Below are positions 33,409 through 42,443 of a DNA stretch of 64,000 bases, one piece after another (within the stretch, counting starts at the first letter, position 1; the number at the start of each line of letters is the position of its first letter). The notes under the pieces are model-generated. The model was given only the letters and a program-made list of their open reading frames with translations, was not told where the DNA came from and made no database searches. Source of the stretch: RUG11462 sp045539315 (GTDB lineage: Bacteria > Bacillota > Clostridia > Oscillospirales > Acutalibacteraceae); the NCBI GenBank assembly GCA_045539315.1, contig JAZQFC010000024.1:4961-68960 (forward strand). The letters run 5' to 3'. The position numbers and the translations under genes were made by a program.

Positions 33409-34434
33409 ATGCCAACATACACTCTGTTTGATAAACCGATAAAGGTGTCGGGAATACCTTTTTTTGAAGAAAACAAAAGATTAGTAAGGCTACCCGATGA
33501 ACTTATCGCGCAACTTCCGCATCTTGATCATTTAGGACACCGTTGTGCGGGAGCACGTGTAGCTTTTAAAACCGATTCGCCTACCTTTACGGTAAAGGTT
33601 GCACTCAAAACCTTGTCTGTGGACGTAGGTATGTCTATATACGCTTGTCAATCAGCACAGGTTATGTTGGGCGAAAGAGAAAACGCTCGTCATCTTGGCG
33701 TTGTAAACCCTCCTGATTATAACACGAAAACATTTGAAAAAACATTTAACAAATCTTCTGAATTAGAGCAGGTAACAGTATATTTCCCACGTAACGAGCA
33801 AGTCGAAACAATAGAAATTACTGTCGAAGACGGGGCAACGGTTACTGAACCAACACCTTACAAATACAACAAACCTGTCGTATTTTATGGTTCTTCGATA
33901 ACCGAAGGCGGTTGTTCTTGCAACTCCACCAATGCCTACAATGCTATTCTCTCTCGTTGGCTTGATTTTGATTATTACAACTTAGGATTTTCGGGCAATG
34001 CCAGAGGAGAACTTGTTATGGCGGATTACATAAACACCATCGACATGGGGGTATTTGTTTATGATTACGACCACAACGCACCGACTCTCGAATATCTTGC
34101 CAATACGCACAAGCCGTTTTTTGACCGCATAAGACAGGCGCACCCTGATATTCCGATTTTGATGATGACTCGTCCTGCCGAGGTTTACGACGAAGACATG
34201 AAGGCACGCAAGGAAATAGTAAAAGAAACCTATAACTACGCTGTTTCCAAGGGCGACAAAAATGTATATTTCATTGACGGCGAAACCTTTTACGGGGACG
34301 CCGACCGAAACCTTTGCGCTGTTGATAATTGTCACCCAAACGATTTAGGTTTCTTCCGTATGGCGTCTGTAATACGCCCTATTTTGAAACAAATATTGGA
34401 TAGCACAAACCTTTTCCAAAAAAAGATAAAATAA
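33409..34434 (+). CDS. SGNH/GDSL hydrolase (SsfX3-like two-domain esterase)
   Basis: 341 residues. An N-terminal beta-sandwich-like domain (about 1-150) precedes an SGNH hydrolase domain. Block I reads YGSSITEGG with the predicted nucleophile at Ser163. Block II Gly is in NLGFSGNARG, and the catalytic pair Asp306/His309 is in DNCHPNDLGF. There is no signal peptide. Such enzymes deacetylate or deacylate carbohydrate or secondary-metabolite substrates; the substrate here is unknown. Base use (CGC, GAC, CCG codons) looks richer in GC than its neighbours, consistent with acquisition. It has its own promoter and terminator. Confidence 0.82.
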   Translation: MPTYTLFDKPIKVSGIPFFEENKRLVRLPDELIAQLPHLDHLGHRCAGARVAFKTDSPTFTVKVALKTLSVDVGMSIYACQSAQVMLGERENARHLGVVNPPDYNTKTFEKTFNKSSELEQVTVYFPRNEQVETIEITVEDGATVTEPTPYKYNKPVVFYGSSITEGGCSCNSTNAYNAILSRWLDFDYYNLGFSGNARGELVMADYINTIDMGVFVYDYDHNAPTLEYLANTHKPFFDRIRQAHPDIPILMMTRPAEVYDEDMKARKEIVKETYNYAVSKGDKNVYFIDGETFYGDADRNLCAVDNCHPNDLGFFRMASVIRPILKQILDSTNLFQKKIK

Positions 34435-34473
34435 CCAAAGAAACAGAAGTTACTATGTAATCACATTTAACCA

Positions 34474-34501
34474 ATCCCCACCGATTTGGTGGGGATTTTT
34501 G
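34474..34501 (+). terminator. Terminator copy 3 of the ppdK-type hairpin
   Basis: ATCCCCACC/GGTGGGGAT stem, identical to copy 2, followed by TTTTTG. It is preceded by ACTATGTAAT, reminiscent of the ppdK stop context GAGATGTAAT. Confidence 0.88.
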
Positions 34502-34530
34502 TTGTAATTTTAAAACTAATATGATATAAT
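34502..34530 (+). promoter_or_regulatory. SigA-type promoter
   Basis: TTGTAA, 17 bases, TATAAT, abutting terminator copy 3 and 38 bases before the next gene. Confidence 0.75.
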
Positions 34531-34567
34531 GCAAATGGAATATTAAAATAGAAAAAGGGGTATAAAA

Positions 34568-34993
34568 ATGAGAGAGATAGTTTATAAGTATGAAACTCGT
34601 GGAATGTACACAACTGATAGTGATACATCGTTTAATGCCGATAAAGAGTTAAAATTAATAGCGAAGCCGCATAATTTTTCAATGAAAATAGGCGAAGAAG
34701 TGTTGCGTAGCACATCTTTTGGTGGTATCGTTGCAGTAGTATCAAATGATGGCGCGGTTGTTTTTTATGATAACGATAATTGTGAAATAGCAAAGGTTGA
34801 AAAAGGCGATAGCGTTTATAAAAAGGTAGAATTAAAATGGAATGAAGAGTTTGTTGCAATTGAGTTTGGTAGTGTAGTTACTGTTGATTACTACCCAAAT
34901 TGCGATGGCGAGAGCGATAGATATGGCGAAGAATGGTCTGTTCAACGCGCCGTTAAGTTAAATTTAAAAGATAATTCAATACAAGTTATGTAA
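34568..34993 (+). CDS. Hypothetical protein, 141 residues
   Basis: I do not recognise the family. It is a small soluble protein with no signal peptide or membrane helix. It is rich in alternating beta-strand patterns (IVAVVSNDGAVVFYDND, FVAIEFGSVVTVDYYP), suggesting an all-beta fold, and has an overall acidic charge. It has a clear promoter, the ribosome site AAAAGGGG and a strong terminator. It is the last of three single-gene units lined up behind ppdK. Its codon use is like the host, so it need not be recent. Confidence 0.65.
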   Translation: MREIVYKYETRGMYTTDSDTSFNADKELKLIAKPHNFSMKIGEEVLRSTSFGGIVAVVSNDGAVVFYDNDNCEIAKVEKGDSVYKKVELKWNEEFVAIEFGSVVTVDYYPNCDGESDRYGEEWSVQRAVKLNLKDNSIQVM

Positions 34994-34999
34994 AAACTA

Positions 35000-35044
35000 A
35001 CCCCACTAAAACGAATAAATCCGTTTTAGTGGGGTGTTTTTTTG
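35000..35044. terminator. Bidirectional terminator
   Basis: A 13-bp perfect stem CCCCACTAAAACG/CGTTTTAGTGGGG followed by a T run. It lies between the 34568 gene (+) and the GH16 gene (-). Confidence 0.9.
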
Positions 35045-35050
35045 TTTATT

Positions 35051-38000
35051 TTAGGCGTTTGCCCATTTTTTGATTAAATCAATATGTTCATTTGAATAAT
35101 TGTTTTCCCAAGATTCATTTTCACAAATTTTACTTGCTATATATTTAGCGCTACGAGATGAAACAGACTTTGAATAAATAATTGTAGTTTCATCATCTTT
35201 TGTGAGTTTCAAATAGCCACGACCAACGAAGTTTCTGCCGATATTACAGTCTTTTATATTAACAATTGAGCCGACTATTCCTTTGAAATCGCTAGTTTCA
35301 TAAAAAACTTCAGATTCATATTTTACATATACAAATTTCTCTGTTTCAAATGTAAGTTCATTTTTAATTAAATCTTCAGGGGCAATAAGTGTACCTAATT
35401 CAACTGTGTAACCATCGTTTTTATAAGCATCAATTACTTCGCTATCAACAGTTGTATAAAAACGAATACCGGTTTCATCATTAAGTCGAATAGATGCTTC
35501 TTCGAGGGTTGAAATTACATTTACATCTGCAATTTTTGTAAGTTCAATTGCATTTAAGTATAAATTTCCTGATTGAGAAACATCTGTTACAACAATTTTC
35601 AAATTAATTTGCGTTGGTTTTTTAATTGTGATAGTGTTTTCATCAAGCGCAATACCTACATTATAACCATTACTGCTTGTAAAACTAAATGCGTTATCGC
35701 CTTTATTTCCTGTGTTAAGATTTGATTTAACCTTAACATCGTTAATAGATATATCAATGTAAGCACGAGCGCCTGTTACTCTGGCAAACAGTTTTGCCGA
35801 ATAAACGCCCGGCTCAACCGTTTTAATAGAAGTAAGCGTTACACTATTACCAACTGCATTGTTAGATGAGAAGAAATAAGTTCCATCATTTGCGTAATGA
35901 GTGTTCAAAAACGGTTTGCCATTTGATGAATTTTTCATTGTATGGTCGGCATTATAAGTAAAGTTATCGGTATAAAGATTCCATTTATAAACACCATCTG
36001 TTTGCGGTTGGCTTGTAGGTTGCGTTACCGTTGTTCCATTGGCAGTTGTAGTAACAGGTGTGTCGGAATCTATTGTAACTGTTGGTGTGCTATTTTCATT
36101 TTCAACTAAAACTAAAGAGTATAAACGACCAGGTTGAGAACCATCGCCATATAAAGAATTAACTTGCTGGGCGTCAATTTGTAAATTATGAGCGCCGTTT
36201 ACAATATCAACCGTGCCGATATAAGTTGACCTTGTATTCAAATATTCTCTGCCAAAATCATCTTTGTAATAATCCGATAAATTAAGCCTTGTATCAACAG
36301 ATACACCGTTTATCGAGAATTTAAAATCTTTGCTGTTTTGTCTGGCAACACCACTAATATAAACATCGTATTTGCCTTCAGGTTGTTTGCTCAAAGTTTT
36401 GATAGTACCTTGTGTTTTGATAGAACAAACTTTACCATTTGTTCTAAAAGGCGCCGCCCAAGATGTAGATTTTTCTGCGCCGTTGGAAAGTTCACAGGTA
36501 TTATAAATATCCATTATTTTAATACCTGAATAAGCGTTTGTTATCTCATCGTAATAAGAAATTGGTTGGTCAAGGTCATTAAGTTCAGGGAAACCATAAG
36601 AGCCTTGATAATTTTTGTCGGTGTTGTATCCGTCATCAACTTGATAAATTCTAACATAGTCAACCAAATAATCTGCGAAGTCGAGCGCAGGGTTAGGGTC
36701 GCCAGGAACAGAGCCACCAATAGGAAATGTTAGGTAAGCAAATTGCGGACATTCACGAAGTTGGAAAAATTGTGGGTCGGTAATATCGTGATAACCAACA
36801 ATTAAATCATCGTAATAGTAGAATAACTGTGTTGGGGTCCAATAAACACCATAAGTGTGATAACCGGTGTCACCCATCATTGCATTTCCTGCATTACCTT
36901 GGCTTACTTTATAACCGCCACCAAGACCTGTTGTTTTTTTGTTTTCGACGGTAACACCGCTAACTAGTGAGCCGTCAAAACGCTCGCCTGTTCTGTAATG
37001 CAATTGACCAGTAGCCAAAGTCGAATAGCCATAACAGTTACCCTGCGTATCTACAATTGTTTTATCTTTAAAATCAGAAATGTAAATTTTATCGTTTTCA
37101 TCTTGGCGAACAATATGTGATTTTGAGACTATTGTAATTTCTCCACCTGAAACAGTATATTTTGACTCTTGACCTTCGGCTACTTTGTACGAGGAAGTTG
37201 CGCTATCATAACTTACAAGAGTATTTCCGCTTTTATCAGTTATAAGTATTTTGCCGTTATCGTCATATTTAACAATGAAAGCACTCGCTGTGATAATAAT
37301 TCCGTTCTCATCACAGTTTACTTTTTTAGTTGTAGAATTGTAAGTAGAGTATGTAGAAGGCGACGTATATGCCTCGCAAATATCAATTTCTCCACAATAA
37401 GGCCAAGTGCTTTTTTCGCCTGCATTTCTAATAATAGAGGCTTCTTTAGACATATCAGGGGCGCCTGTAGTCCAAAAACCGTTCCAAAGCCCTTGAGAAT
37501 ATTTTGGGTCTTGGCAGATATTACCGTCTTTGTCGTAAACCAAGTTTCCATTCTCATCTTTAAGGGCTTTGCCGTTAACAGTATAAATTCTCGCTTCCAT
37601 CATACCAAATCTAAATGCTTGAAGATTTGCTTGCCCTTCTTTAGTGTCAAAATAACTAGAACGAAAACCGTCAGCGGTCCAATAATAAGTTTTACCTGTA
37701 ATAGGGTCAACATATCCGTTTTCTTCTCTTTGACCTCTAATATGTAAAACGCCATCTTCTGTCCAAGAGTTTCTACCGTCTTCTCCTACATAAAGTTGAA
37801 GTTGGCCATTACGAGTTTTAGGGTCGCCATTACGATATCTCTCGTGAGCCCATTTAGCGCTTGCTCTAACTTCATCTGAAGTAGGGTTGCCATCTTTATC
37901 AAAGCCATTAGTTGTAGGAAGCGCTTGCTTTTCTGCTCCACAACCGATTTCGCCACCAAATTCATCATTCCAAACAAGTTTTAACTTGCTTCTAATAGCG

Positions 38001-38122
38001 TCAATAGAACTTACTTGTTCGAGTTCAGGATTAGGATTTTTAATTTCAGCGCTCGTTTTTGTGATAGCGAGTGTTGAAACAATAATCAAAGCAGATAAAA
38101 ATATAGAAAGCAGTTTTTTCAT
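35051..38122 (-). CDS. Secreted glycoside hydrolase family 16 (beta-glucanase type)
   Basis: About 1023 residues. Start ATG 38122 follows GGAGGTG; the open frame upstream of it is not used. Signal peptide about 1-26. The GH16 domain carries the catalytic signature E245-I-D-I-C-E250 and 'WNDEFGG' near its start. A hydrophilic stretch of about 110 residues interrupts the fold after the catalytic motif. The GH16 C-terminal strands (YGVYWTP, YVRIYQVDDG) end near residue 510. Two beta-rich modules that look carbohydrate-binding follow (about 530-690 and 710-870), separated by a Thr/Pro linker, then a C-terminal domain to residue 1023. Likely substrates are mixed-linkage or beta-1,3-glucans. No sortase signal or S-layer repeat was seen. 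Confidence 0.9.
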   Translation of the reverse strand: MKKLLSIFLSALIIVSTLAITKTSAEIKNPNPELEQVSSIDAIRSKLKLVWNDEFGGEIGCGAEKQALPTTNGFDKDGNPTSDEVRASAKWAHERYRNGDPKTRNGQLQLYVGEDGRNSWTEDGVLHIRGQREENGYVDPITGKTYYWTADGFRSSYFDTKEGQANLQAFRFGMMEARIYTVNGKALKDENGNLVYDKDGNICQDPKYSQGLWNGFWTTGAPDMSKEASIIRNAGEKSTWPYCGEIDICEAYTSPSTYSTYNSTTKKVNCDENGIIITASAFIVKYDDNGKILITDKSGNTLVSYDSATSSYKVAEGQESKYTVSGGEITIVSKSHIVRQDENDKIYISDFKDKTIVDTQGNCYGYSTLATGQLHYRTGERFDGSLVSGVTVENKKTTGLGGGYKVSQGNAGNAMMGDTGYHTYGVYWTPTQLFYYYDDLIVGYHDITDPQFFQLRECPQFAYLTFPIGGSVPGDPNPALDFADYLVDYVRIYQVDDGYNTDKNYQGSYGFPELNDLDQPISYYDEITNAYSGIKIMDIYNTCELSNGAEKSTSWAAPFRTNGKVCSIKTQGTIKTLSKQPEGKYDVYISGVARQNSKDFKFSINGVSVDTRLNLSDYYKDDFGREYLNTRSTYIGTVDIVNGAHNLQIDAQQVNSLYGDGSQPGRLYSLVLVENENSTPTVTIDSDTPVTTTANGTTVTQPTSQPQTDGVYKWNLYTDNFTYNADHTMKNSSNGKPFLNTHYANDGTYFFSSNNAVGNSVTLTSIKTVEPGVYSAKLFARVTGARAYIDISINDVKVKSNLNTGNKGDNAFSFTSSNGYNVGIALDENTITIKKPTQINLKIVVTDVSQSGNLYLNAIELTKIADVNVISTLEEASIRLNDETGIRFYTTVDSEVIDAYKNDGYTVELGTLIAPEDLIKNELTFETEKFVYVKYESEVFYETSDFKGIVGSIVNIKDCNIGRNFVGRGYLKLTKDDETTIIYSKSVSSRSAKYIASKICENESWENNYSNEHIDLIKKWANA

Positions 38123-38460
38123 AAAAACACCTCCGCAGTATAACAACATAATAACATATAATTAAATAAAAAACAATATTATAATAGAGTTAAAAATATT
38201 GCTTTTTGGAACTGAAATTCAAGGAGTTGTACTTTTTATGGTACAAATGGTGTGATATTATAAAACAAGCAGAGGGGAAACAACCCTTCTTAAGTTTAAC
38301 AAATTCGCAAAAACAACATTCAATTTATTTTTTCACACCCCTCTGCGCCTTCTCTTCAAGAGAAGGTTTTTTGCTATAATTTGTATCGCTGAAATTAATT
38401 GACAAAGTTATGATGATGTGATAAAATTTTAACAAATTACAAAGTTAAGGACAAGACAAA
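38123..38460. other. Divergent control region between the GH16 and YczE-like genes
   Basis: No gene in this 338-bp gap. It holds an inverted repeat TTGTAC-8-GTACAA (38227-38246), which could be an operator for the GH16 gene, and a family-A-like repeat fragment CCTTCTCTTCAAGAGAAGG (about 38349-38367). A TATAAT lies near 38375, and the promoter described separately lies at 38399-38427. Confidence 0.5.
38399..38427 (+). promoter_or_regulatory. SigA-type promoter
   Basis: Perfect TTGACA, 17 bases, TAAAAT, 34 bases before the YczE-like start. Confidence 0.8.
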
Positions 38461-39156
38461 ATGCAGGATAAAAGAATAAAACTTTCAAGCGAAGTTGTAT
38501 ATATTTTGGCTACTGTGTTACTCGCACTTTCGGTGGCAATGATAGCGCTTTCGGGCTTCGGCCTTTCAATGATAGTAGCGCCGGCGTATCTTTTGAGCGA
38601 AAAATTAGGGTTTATCACATTCGGTCAAGGCGAGTATATTATTCAAGCAATTTTGTTTATAACGCTTTGTATTGCTATGAAAAAAGTAAAACTTGTTTAT
38701 TTTAGTTCATTCCTGTCGGGTATAATTTATGGTGCTGTGCTTGATTTGTGGCGTATGATTCCGTTTTTTAATACAGATATTACAACTCCTGAAAGTTTGA
38801 GTATGATAGTTAGAGTTGTGCTTTTTATTTTGGGAATGTTAATGACATCTTTTTCAATTGCGCTTTATTTTAAATCATATTTATACCCTCAAGTTTATGA
38901 TTTCTTTGTAAAAGCAGTTTCTAAAAAGTATGAAATCAGTCGTTCAAAATTCAAAACTTGTTTTGATGCTTCATTTTTTATTTTGTCTGTTGTAATGACT
39001 TTTGCCTTTTTCGACAAAATTGTGGGAATCAATTTTGGCACATTGATTATGACTGTGCTTAATGGTACAATAATCGGCGCTTGTAACAAATGGCTTGATA
39101 AACATTTTTCATTTGAGCCAACATTTAAGAAGTTTGCTAATTATTTTGAACTTTAA
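38461..39156 (+). CDS. YczE/DUF6198-like integral membrane protein
   Basis: 231 residues with about five to six membrane helices. The first segments (LSVAMIALSGFGLSMIVAPAYLLSEKLG) match the YczE/YitT-like pattern, in which a Gly-rich helix precedes an amphipathic loop. Function is unknown; some relatives are required for antibiotic or metabolite production. It is 29 bases upstream of nrdG, so it may be co-transcribed with it, although no functional link is evident. Confidence 0.72.
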   Translation: MQDKRIKLSSEVVYILATVLLALSVAMIALSGFGLSMIVAPAYLLSEKLGFITFGQGEYIIQAILFITLCIAMKKVKLVYFSSFLSGIIYGAVLDLWRMIPFFNTDITTPESLSMIVRVVLFILGMLMTSFSIALYFKSYLYPQVYDFFVKAVSKKYEISRSKFKTCFDASFFILSVVMTFAFFDKIVGINFGTLIMTVLNGTIIGACNKWLDKHFSFEPTFKKFANYFEL

Positions 39157-39185
39157 TATACATTATAGTATAAAAGGAGTAATTT

Positions 39186-39872
39186 ATGAAAATTTCTGGT
39201 CTTAATAAATTAACAGTATTAGATTTTCCGCAACATGTCGCTTGTATAGTGTTTACTTGTGGTTGTAATTTTCGTTGTCCTTTTTGTCATAATGCCGCTC
39301 TTGTAACTCATACACAAGACGCCGAAAATTTTTCGGAAGATGAAATTTTTGATTATTTGAAAAAAAGACAAGGCATTTTAGATGGCGTTGTAATTACAGG
39401 CGGTGAGCCACTAATTCATAATGATATTGATGTCTTTATGCAAAAAATTAAAGATTTAGGCTATAAGATAAAACTTGATACAAATGGAACAAATCCTGAA
39501 AAACTCAAAGAGTTGGTTGAAAAAGGGCTTGTTGACTATGTTGCAATGGATGTTAAAAATTGCAAGGAAAAATATAATCAAACAGCAGGCTGCGAGAATA
39601 TTGACCTTTCAAAAATCGAAGAAAGCATTGAATTTTTGCTTCTTGATAAAGTTGACTATGAATTTCGCACCACAGTTGTACAAGAATTGCATACAGTACA
39701 AGATATAGAGGCGCTCGCAAAGTGGATAAAAGGCGCAAAAAGATACTTTTTGCAAAATTTTGTTGATTCAGGTGACATTATTTGTGCTAATCTTTCGTCA
39801 GTATCAACAGAAAAGATGGCTCAAATGTGTGCAGTTTCAACAAACTTTGTCGAAAAATGCGAAAATCGATGA
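39186..39872 (+). CDS. nrdG: Anaerobic ribonucleotide reductase-activating protein
   Basis: 228 residues. The radical-SAM motif CxxxCxxC is at Cys27, Cys31, Cys34 (CNFRCPFC), followed by the GGEP motif in VITGGEPLIHND that contacts S-adenosylmethionine. This protein makes the glycyl radical on NrdD. It is longer than the Escherichia coli NrdG (154 residues) and resembles the longer NrdG2 type that pairs with some clostridial reductases. AAAAGGAG lies upstream. A separate promoter for nrdD lies downstream. Confidence 0.9.
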   Translation: MKISGLNKLTVLDFPQHVACIVFTCGCNFRCPFCHNAALVTHTQDAENFSEDEIFDYLKKRQGILDGVVITGGEPLIHNDIDVFMQKIKDLGYKIKLDTNGTNPEKLKELVEKGLVDYVAMDVKNCKEKYNQTAGCENIDLSKIEESIEFLLLDKVDYEFRTTVVQELHTVQDIEALAKWIKGAKRYFLQNFVDSGDIICANLSSVSTEKMAQMCAVSTNFVEKCENR

Positions 39873-39877
39873 AAAAA

Positions 39878-39893
39878 ACACAATATCTTGTAT
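39878..39893. promoter_or_regulatory. NrdR box
   Basis: ACACAATATCTTGTAT agrees with the NrdR-box consensus ACACWATATMTWGTGT at 15 of 16 positions. It lies just upstream of the nrdD promoter. A weaker second half-match (ACTAAATATGCTTTAT, 39912-39927) overlaps the promoter spacer. NrdR represses ribonucleotide reductase genes when (d)ATP is high. Confidence 0.8.
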
Positions 39894-39901
39894 TTTGGGT
39901 A

Positions 39902-39930
39902 TTGACATTCTACTAAATATGCTTTATAAT
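39902..39930 (+). promoter_or_regulatory. Consensus promoter for nrdD
   Basis: TTGACA, 17 bases, TATAAT: a perfect match at both boxes, nine bases downstream of the NrdR box. Confidence 0.88.
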
Positions 39931-39950
39931 GAATTTGCTCTCGAAAATTT

Positions 39951-39986
39951 AAACGCCGTTTTTTGTTGTAAAAAAAGGGCGTTTTT
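39951..39986 (+). terminator. Hairpin in the nrdD leader (terminator or attenuator)
   Basis: Arms AAACGCC and GGCGTTT with an inner TTTTTT/AAAAAA pairing, then TTTTT. It lies about 14 bases after the predicted nrdD transcript start. It could stop nrdG read-through or attenuate nrdD transcription. Confidence 0.6.
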
Positions 39987-40013
39987 AAATCTAAAAAATA
40001 TGGAGGAAATAAC

Positions 40014-42383
40014 ATGTATAGAGTAATTAAAAGAGACGGAAAAGTTGTAGATTTTAATCTCGCAAAAATTAGCGATGCAATCGCTCAAGCATTTGATGCG
40101 TGTCAAAAAGAGTATAACCAAGATGTTATTGACTTTTTGGCGTTAAAAGTTACCGCTGCATTTGCAGACAAAGTTGAAGATGGCAAAATTTCAGTTGAGC
40201 ACATTCAAGACAGCGTTGAGTCTGTGCTTATTAAAGCAGGCTATGATGATGTATCAAAAGCATACATTATTTATAGAAGACAAAGAGAAAAAATCCGTAA
40301 TATCAACGCAACAATGGTTGACTACAAAGAAATCATTGACAACTATCTTAATATTAATGACTGGCGTGTTAAAGAAAACTCAACTGTAACATATTCAGTT
40401 GGTGGTTTGATTCTTTCAAACTCTGGCGCTGTTACTGCTAACTACTGGTTGTCAGAAATTTATGATGATGAAATCGGCAATGCTCATAGAAATGCTGATA
40501 TTCATATTCATGACCTTTCAATGCTCACCGGTTACTGTGCAGGTTGGTCATTGAAACAACTCATTCAAGAGGGCTTGGGTGGTGTACCTGGCAAAATCAC
40601 ATCTGCACCTGCTTCTCACCTTTCTACTCTTTGCAACCAAATGGTTAATTTCCTTGGTATTATGCAAAATGAATGGGCTGGCGCTCAAGCGTTTTCATCA
40701 TTTGACACATATCTTGCACCATTCGTAAGAGTTGATAACTTAACTTATAAAGAAGTTAAACAATGCATTCAGTCATTCATTTATGGTGTTAATACTCCTT
40801 CTCGTTGGGGTACACAGTCACCATTCACAAACATTACTCTTGACTGGGTAGTGCCTGCCGATTTAGCAGAACTCAACTGTATCGTTGGCGGCAAAGAAAT
40901 GGATTTCAAATATAAAGACTGTAAGAAAGAGATGGATATGATTAACAAAGCCTTCATTGAAATTATGGTTGAAGGCGACGCTAATGGTCGTGGTTTCCAA
41001 TATCCAATTCCAACTTACTCAATTACAAAAGATTTTGACTGGTCAGAAACAGAGAATAATAAACTTCTCTTTGAAATGACAGCAAAATACGGCACACCTT
41101 ACTTCTCAAACTATATCAATTCAGATATGGAACCTTCAGATGTTCGTTCAATGTGCTGCAGACTTCGTCTTGACCTTAGAGAACTCCGTAAAAAATCAGG
41201 TGGTTTCTTCGGTAGCGGTGAGTCAACAGGTTCTGTTGGTGTTGTTACTATCAACTTGCCAAGAATCGCTTATCTTGCACAAAATGAAGCAGATTTCTAT
41301 GCTCGTCTTGACAGAATGATGGATATTTCTGCTCGTTCATTGCACGTTAAGAGAACAGTTATTACAAAACTTTTAGAAGCAGGTCTTTATCCATATACAA
41401 AGAGATATTTGGGTACATTTGATAACCACTTCTCAACAATTGGTCTTGTTGGTATGAACGAAGTTGGTCTTAACGCTAGTTGGATTAAACAAGACCTTAC
41501 TAATAAGAAAACTCAAGACTTTGCAAAAGATGTTCTTAATCATATGCGTGAGCGTCTTTCAGACTATCAAGAGCAGTATGGCGACCTTTATAACTTAGAG
41601 GCAACTCCTGCTGAATCAACTGCATTCCGTCTTGCAAAACACGATTTGAAACATTATCCTGATATTATTACTGCAGGTCAAGGCCACGGTGAGACTCCTT
41701 ATTATACAAACTCATCACACTTACCTGTTGGTTATACAGAAGATGTTTTCGCAGCGCTTGATGTTCAAGATGAACTTCAAACACTTTACACTTCAGGTAC
41801 AGTATTCCATGCATTCTTGGGTGAAAAATTACCTGACTGGAAATCTTGTGCTAACCTTGTAAGAAAAATTGCTGAAAATTATAGACTTCCTTATTACTCA
41901 ATGTCACCAACATATTCAGTATGTAAAACTCATGGTTATATCGCAGGTGAGGCGTTTACTTGTCCTGAATGTGGCGAAGAAGCAGAAGTTTATAGCCGTA
42001 TTACCGGTTACTATCGTCCTGTTAAGAACTGGAATGATGGTAAAACTCAAGAGTATAAAGATAGAAAAGTTTATGATGTAAGCAAATCTACTCTTACTCA
42101 TGAAGGCGTAAAACAAGAGGCTTGTGAGTGCGAGAAAGCAGAAAAAGCGGCAATGGCAGATGGCACATATATCTTTGCAACTGCTACTTGTCCAAACTGT
42201 AAAATTGCTTATTCACTTTTAGAAAAAGCAGGCGTAAGTTATACAAAACTTCTTGCTAATGAAAATGTTGAATTAGTAAATGCGCTTGGTATTAAACAAG
42301 CACCAACATTGGTTGTTGTTAATGGCGGCGAAGTTGTTAAATACACAGGCGTTTCAGAAATCAAAAAATTTCTTAATGCTTAA
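40014..42383 (+). CDS. nrdD: Anaerobic ribonucleoside-triphosphate reductase with fused thioredoxin-like tail
   Basis: 789 residues. An ATP-cone (about 1-95) is followed by the class III catalytic barrel. Two Zn-binding CxxC-type cysteine pairs lie near residues 636-652, and the glycyl-radical site Gly665 is in SRITGYYRP. After residue 710 there is a glutaredoxin/NrdH-like domain with the redox pair Cys726-Pro-Asn-Cys729 and the cis-Pro motif QAPTLVVV. The fused redox domain, with trxB just downstream, suggests that electrons come from NADPH through thioredoxin reductase rather than from formate; this is inferred. GGAGG lies before the ATG. Confidence 0.94.
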   Translation: MYRVIKRDGKVVDFNLAKISDAIAQAFDACQKEYNQDVIDFLALKVTAAFADKVEDGKISVEHIQDSVESVLIKAGYDDVSKAYIIYRRQREKIRNINATMVDYKEIIDNYLNINDWRVKENSTVTYSVGGLILSNSGAVTANYWLSEIYDDEIGNAHRNADIHIHDLSMLTGYCAGWSLKQLIQEGLGGVPGKITSAPASHLSTLCNQMVNFLGIMQNEWAGAQAFSSFDTYLAPFVRVDNLTYKEVKQCIQSFIYGVNTPSRWGTQSPFTNITLDWVVPADLAELNCIVGGKEMDFKYKDCKKEMDMINKAFIEIMVEGDANGRGFQYPIPTYSITKDFDWSETENNKLLFEMTAKYGTPYFSNYINSDMEPSDVRSMCCRLRLDLRELRKKSGGFFGSGESTGSVGVVTINLPRIAYLAQNEADFYARLDRMMDISARSLHVKRTVITKLLEAGLYPYTKRYLGTFDNHFSTIGLVGMNEVGLNASWIKQDLTNKKTQDFAKDVLNHMRERLSDYQEQYGDLYNLEATPAESTAFRLAKHDLKHYPDIITAGQGHGETPYYTNSSHLPVGYTEDVFAALDVQDELQTLYTSGTVFHAFLGEKLPDWKSCANLVRKIAENYRLPYYSMSPTYSVCKTHGYIAGEAFTCPECGEEAEVYSRITGYYRPVKNWNDGKTQEYKDRKVYDVSKSTLTHEGVKQEACECEKAEKAAMADGTYIFATATCPNCKIAYSLLEKAGVSYTKLLANENVELVNALGIKQAPTLVVVNGGEVVKYTGVSEIKKFLNA

Positions 42384-42392
42384 TAATTAATC

Positions 42393-42431
42393 AAAACGCC
42401 GAAAAGATAATTCTTTTTGGCGTTTTATTTT
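42393..42431 (+). terminator. Terminator/attenuator between nrdD and trxB
   Basis: AAAACGCC...GGCGTTTT outer arms with GAAAAG/CTTTTT inner pairing, then TATTTT. The trxB start lies 13 bases later, so partial read-through probably feeds trxB. Confidence 0.75.
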
Positions 42432-42443
42432 GAGGTAAAAATT

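Noticed and set aside
32517..34501. Repeated hairpins considered as integron attC sites
   Set aside because: They are plain terminators with T runs and lack attC core sites; no integron integrase is in the window.
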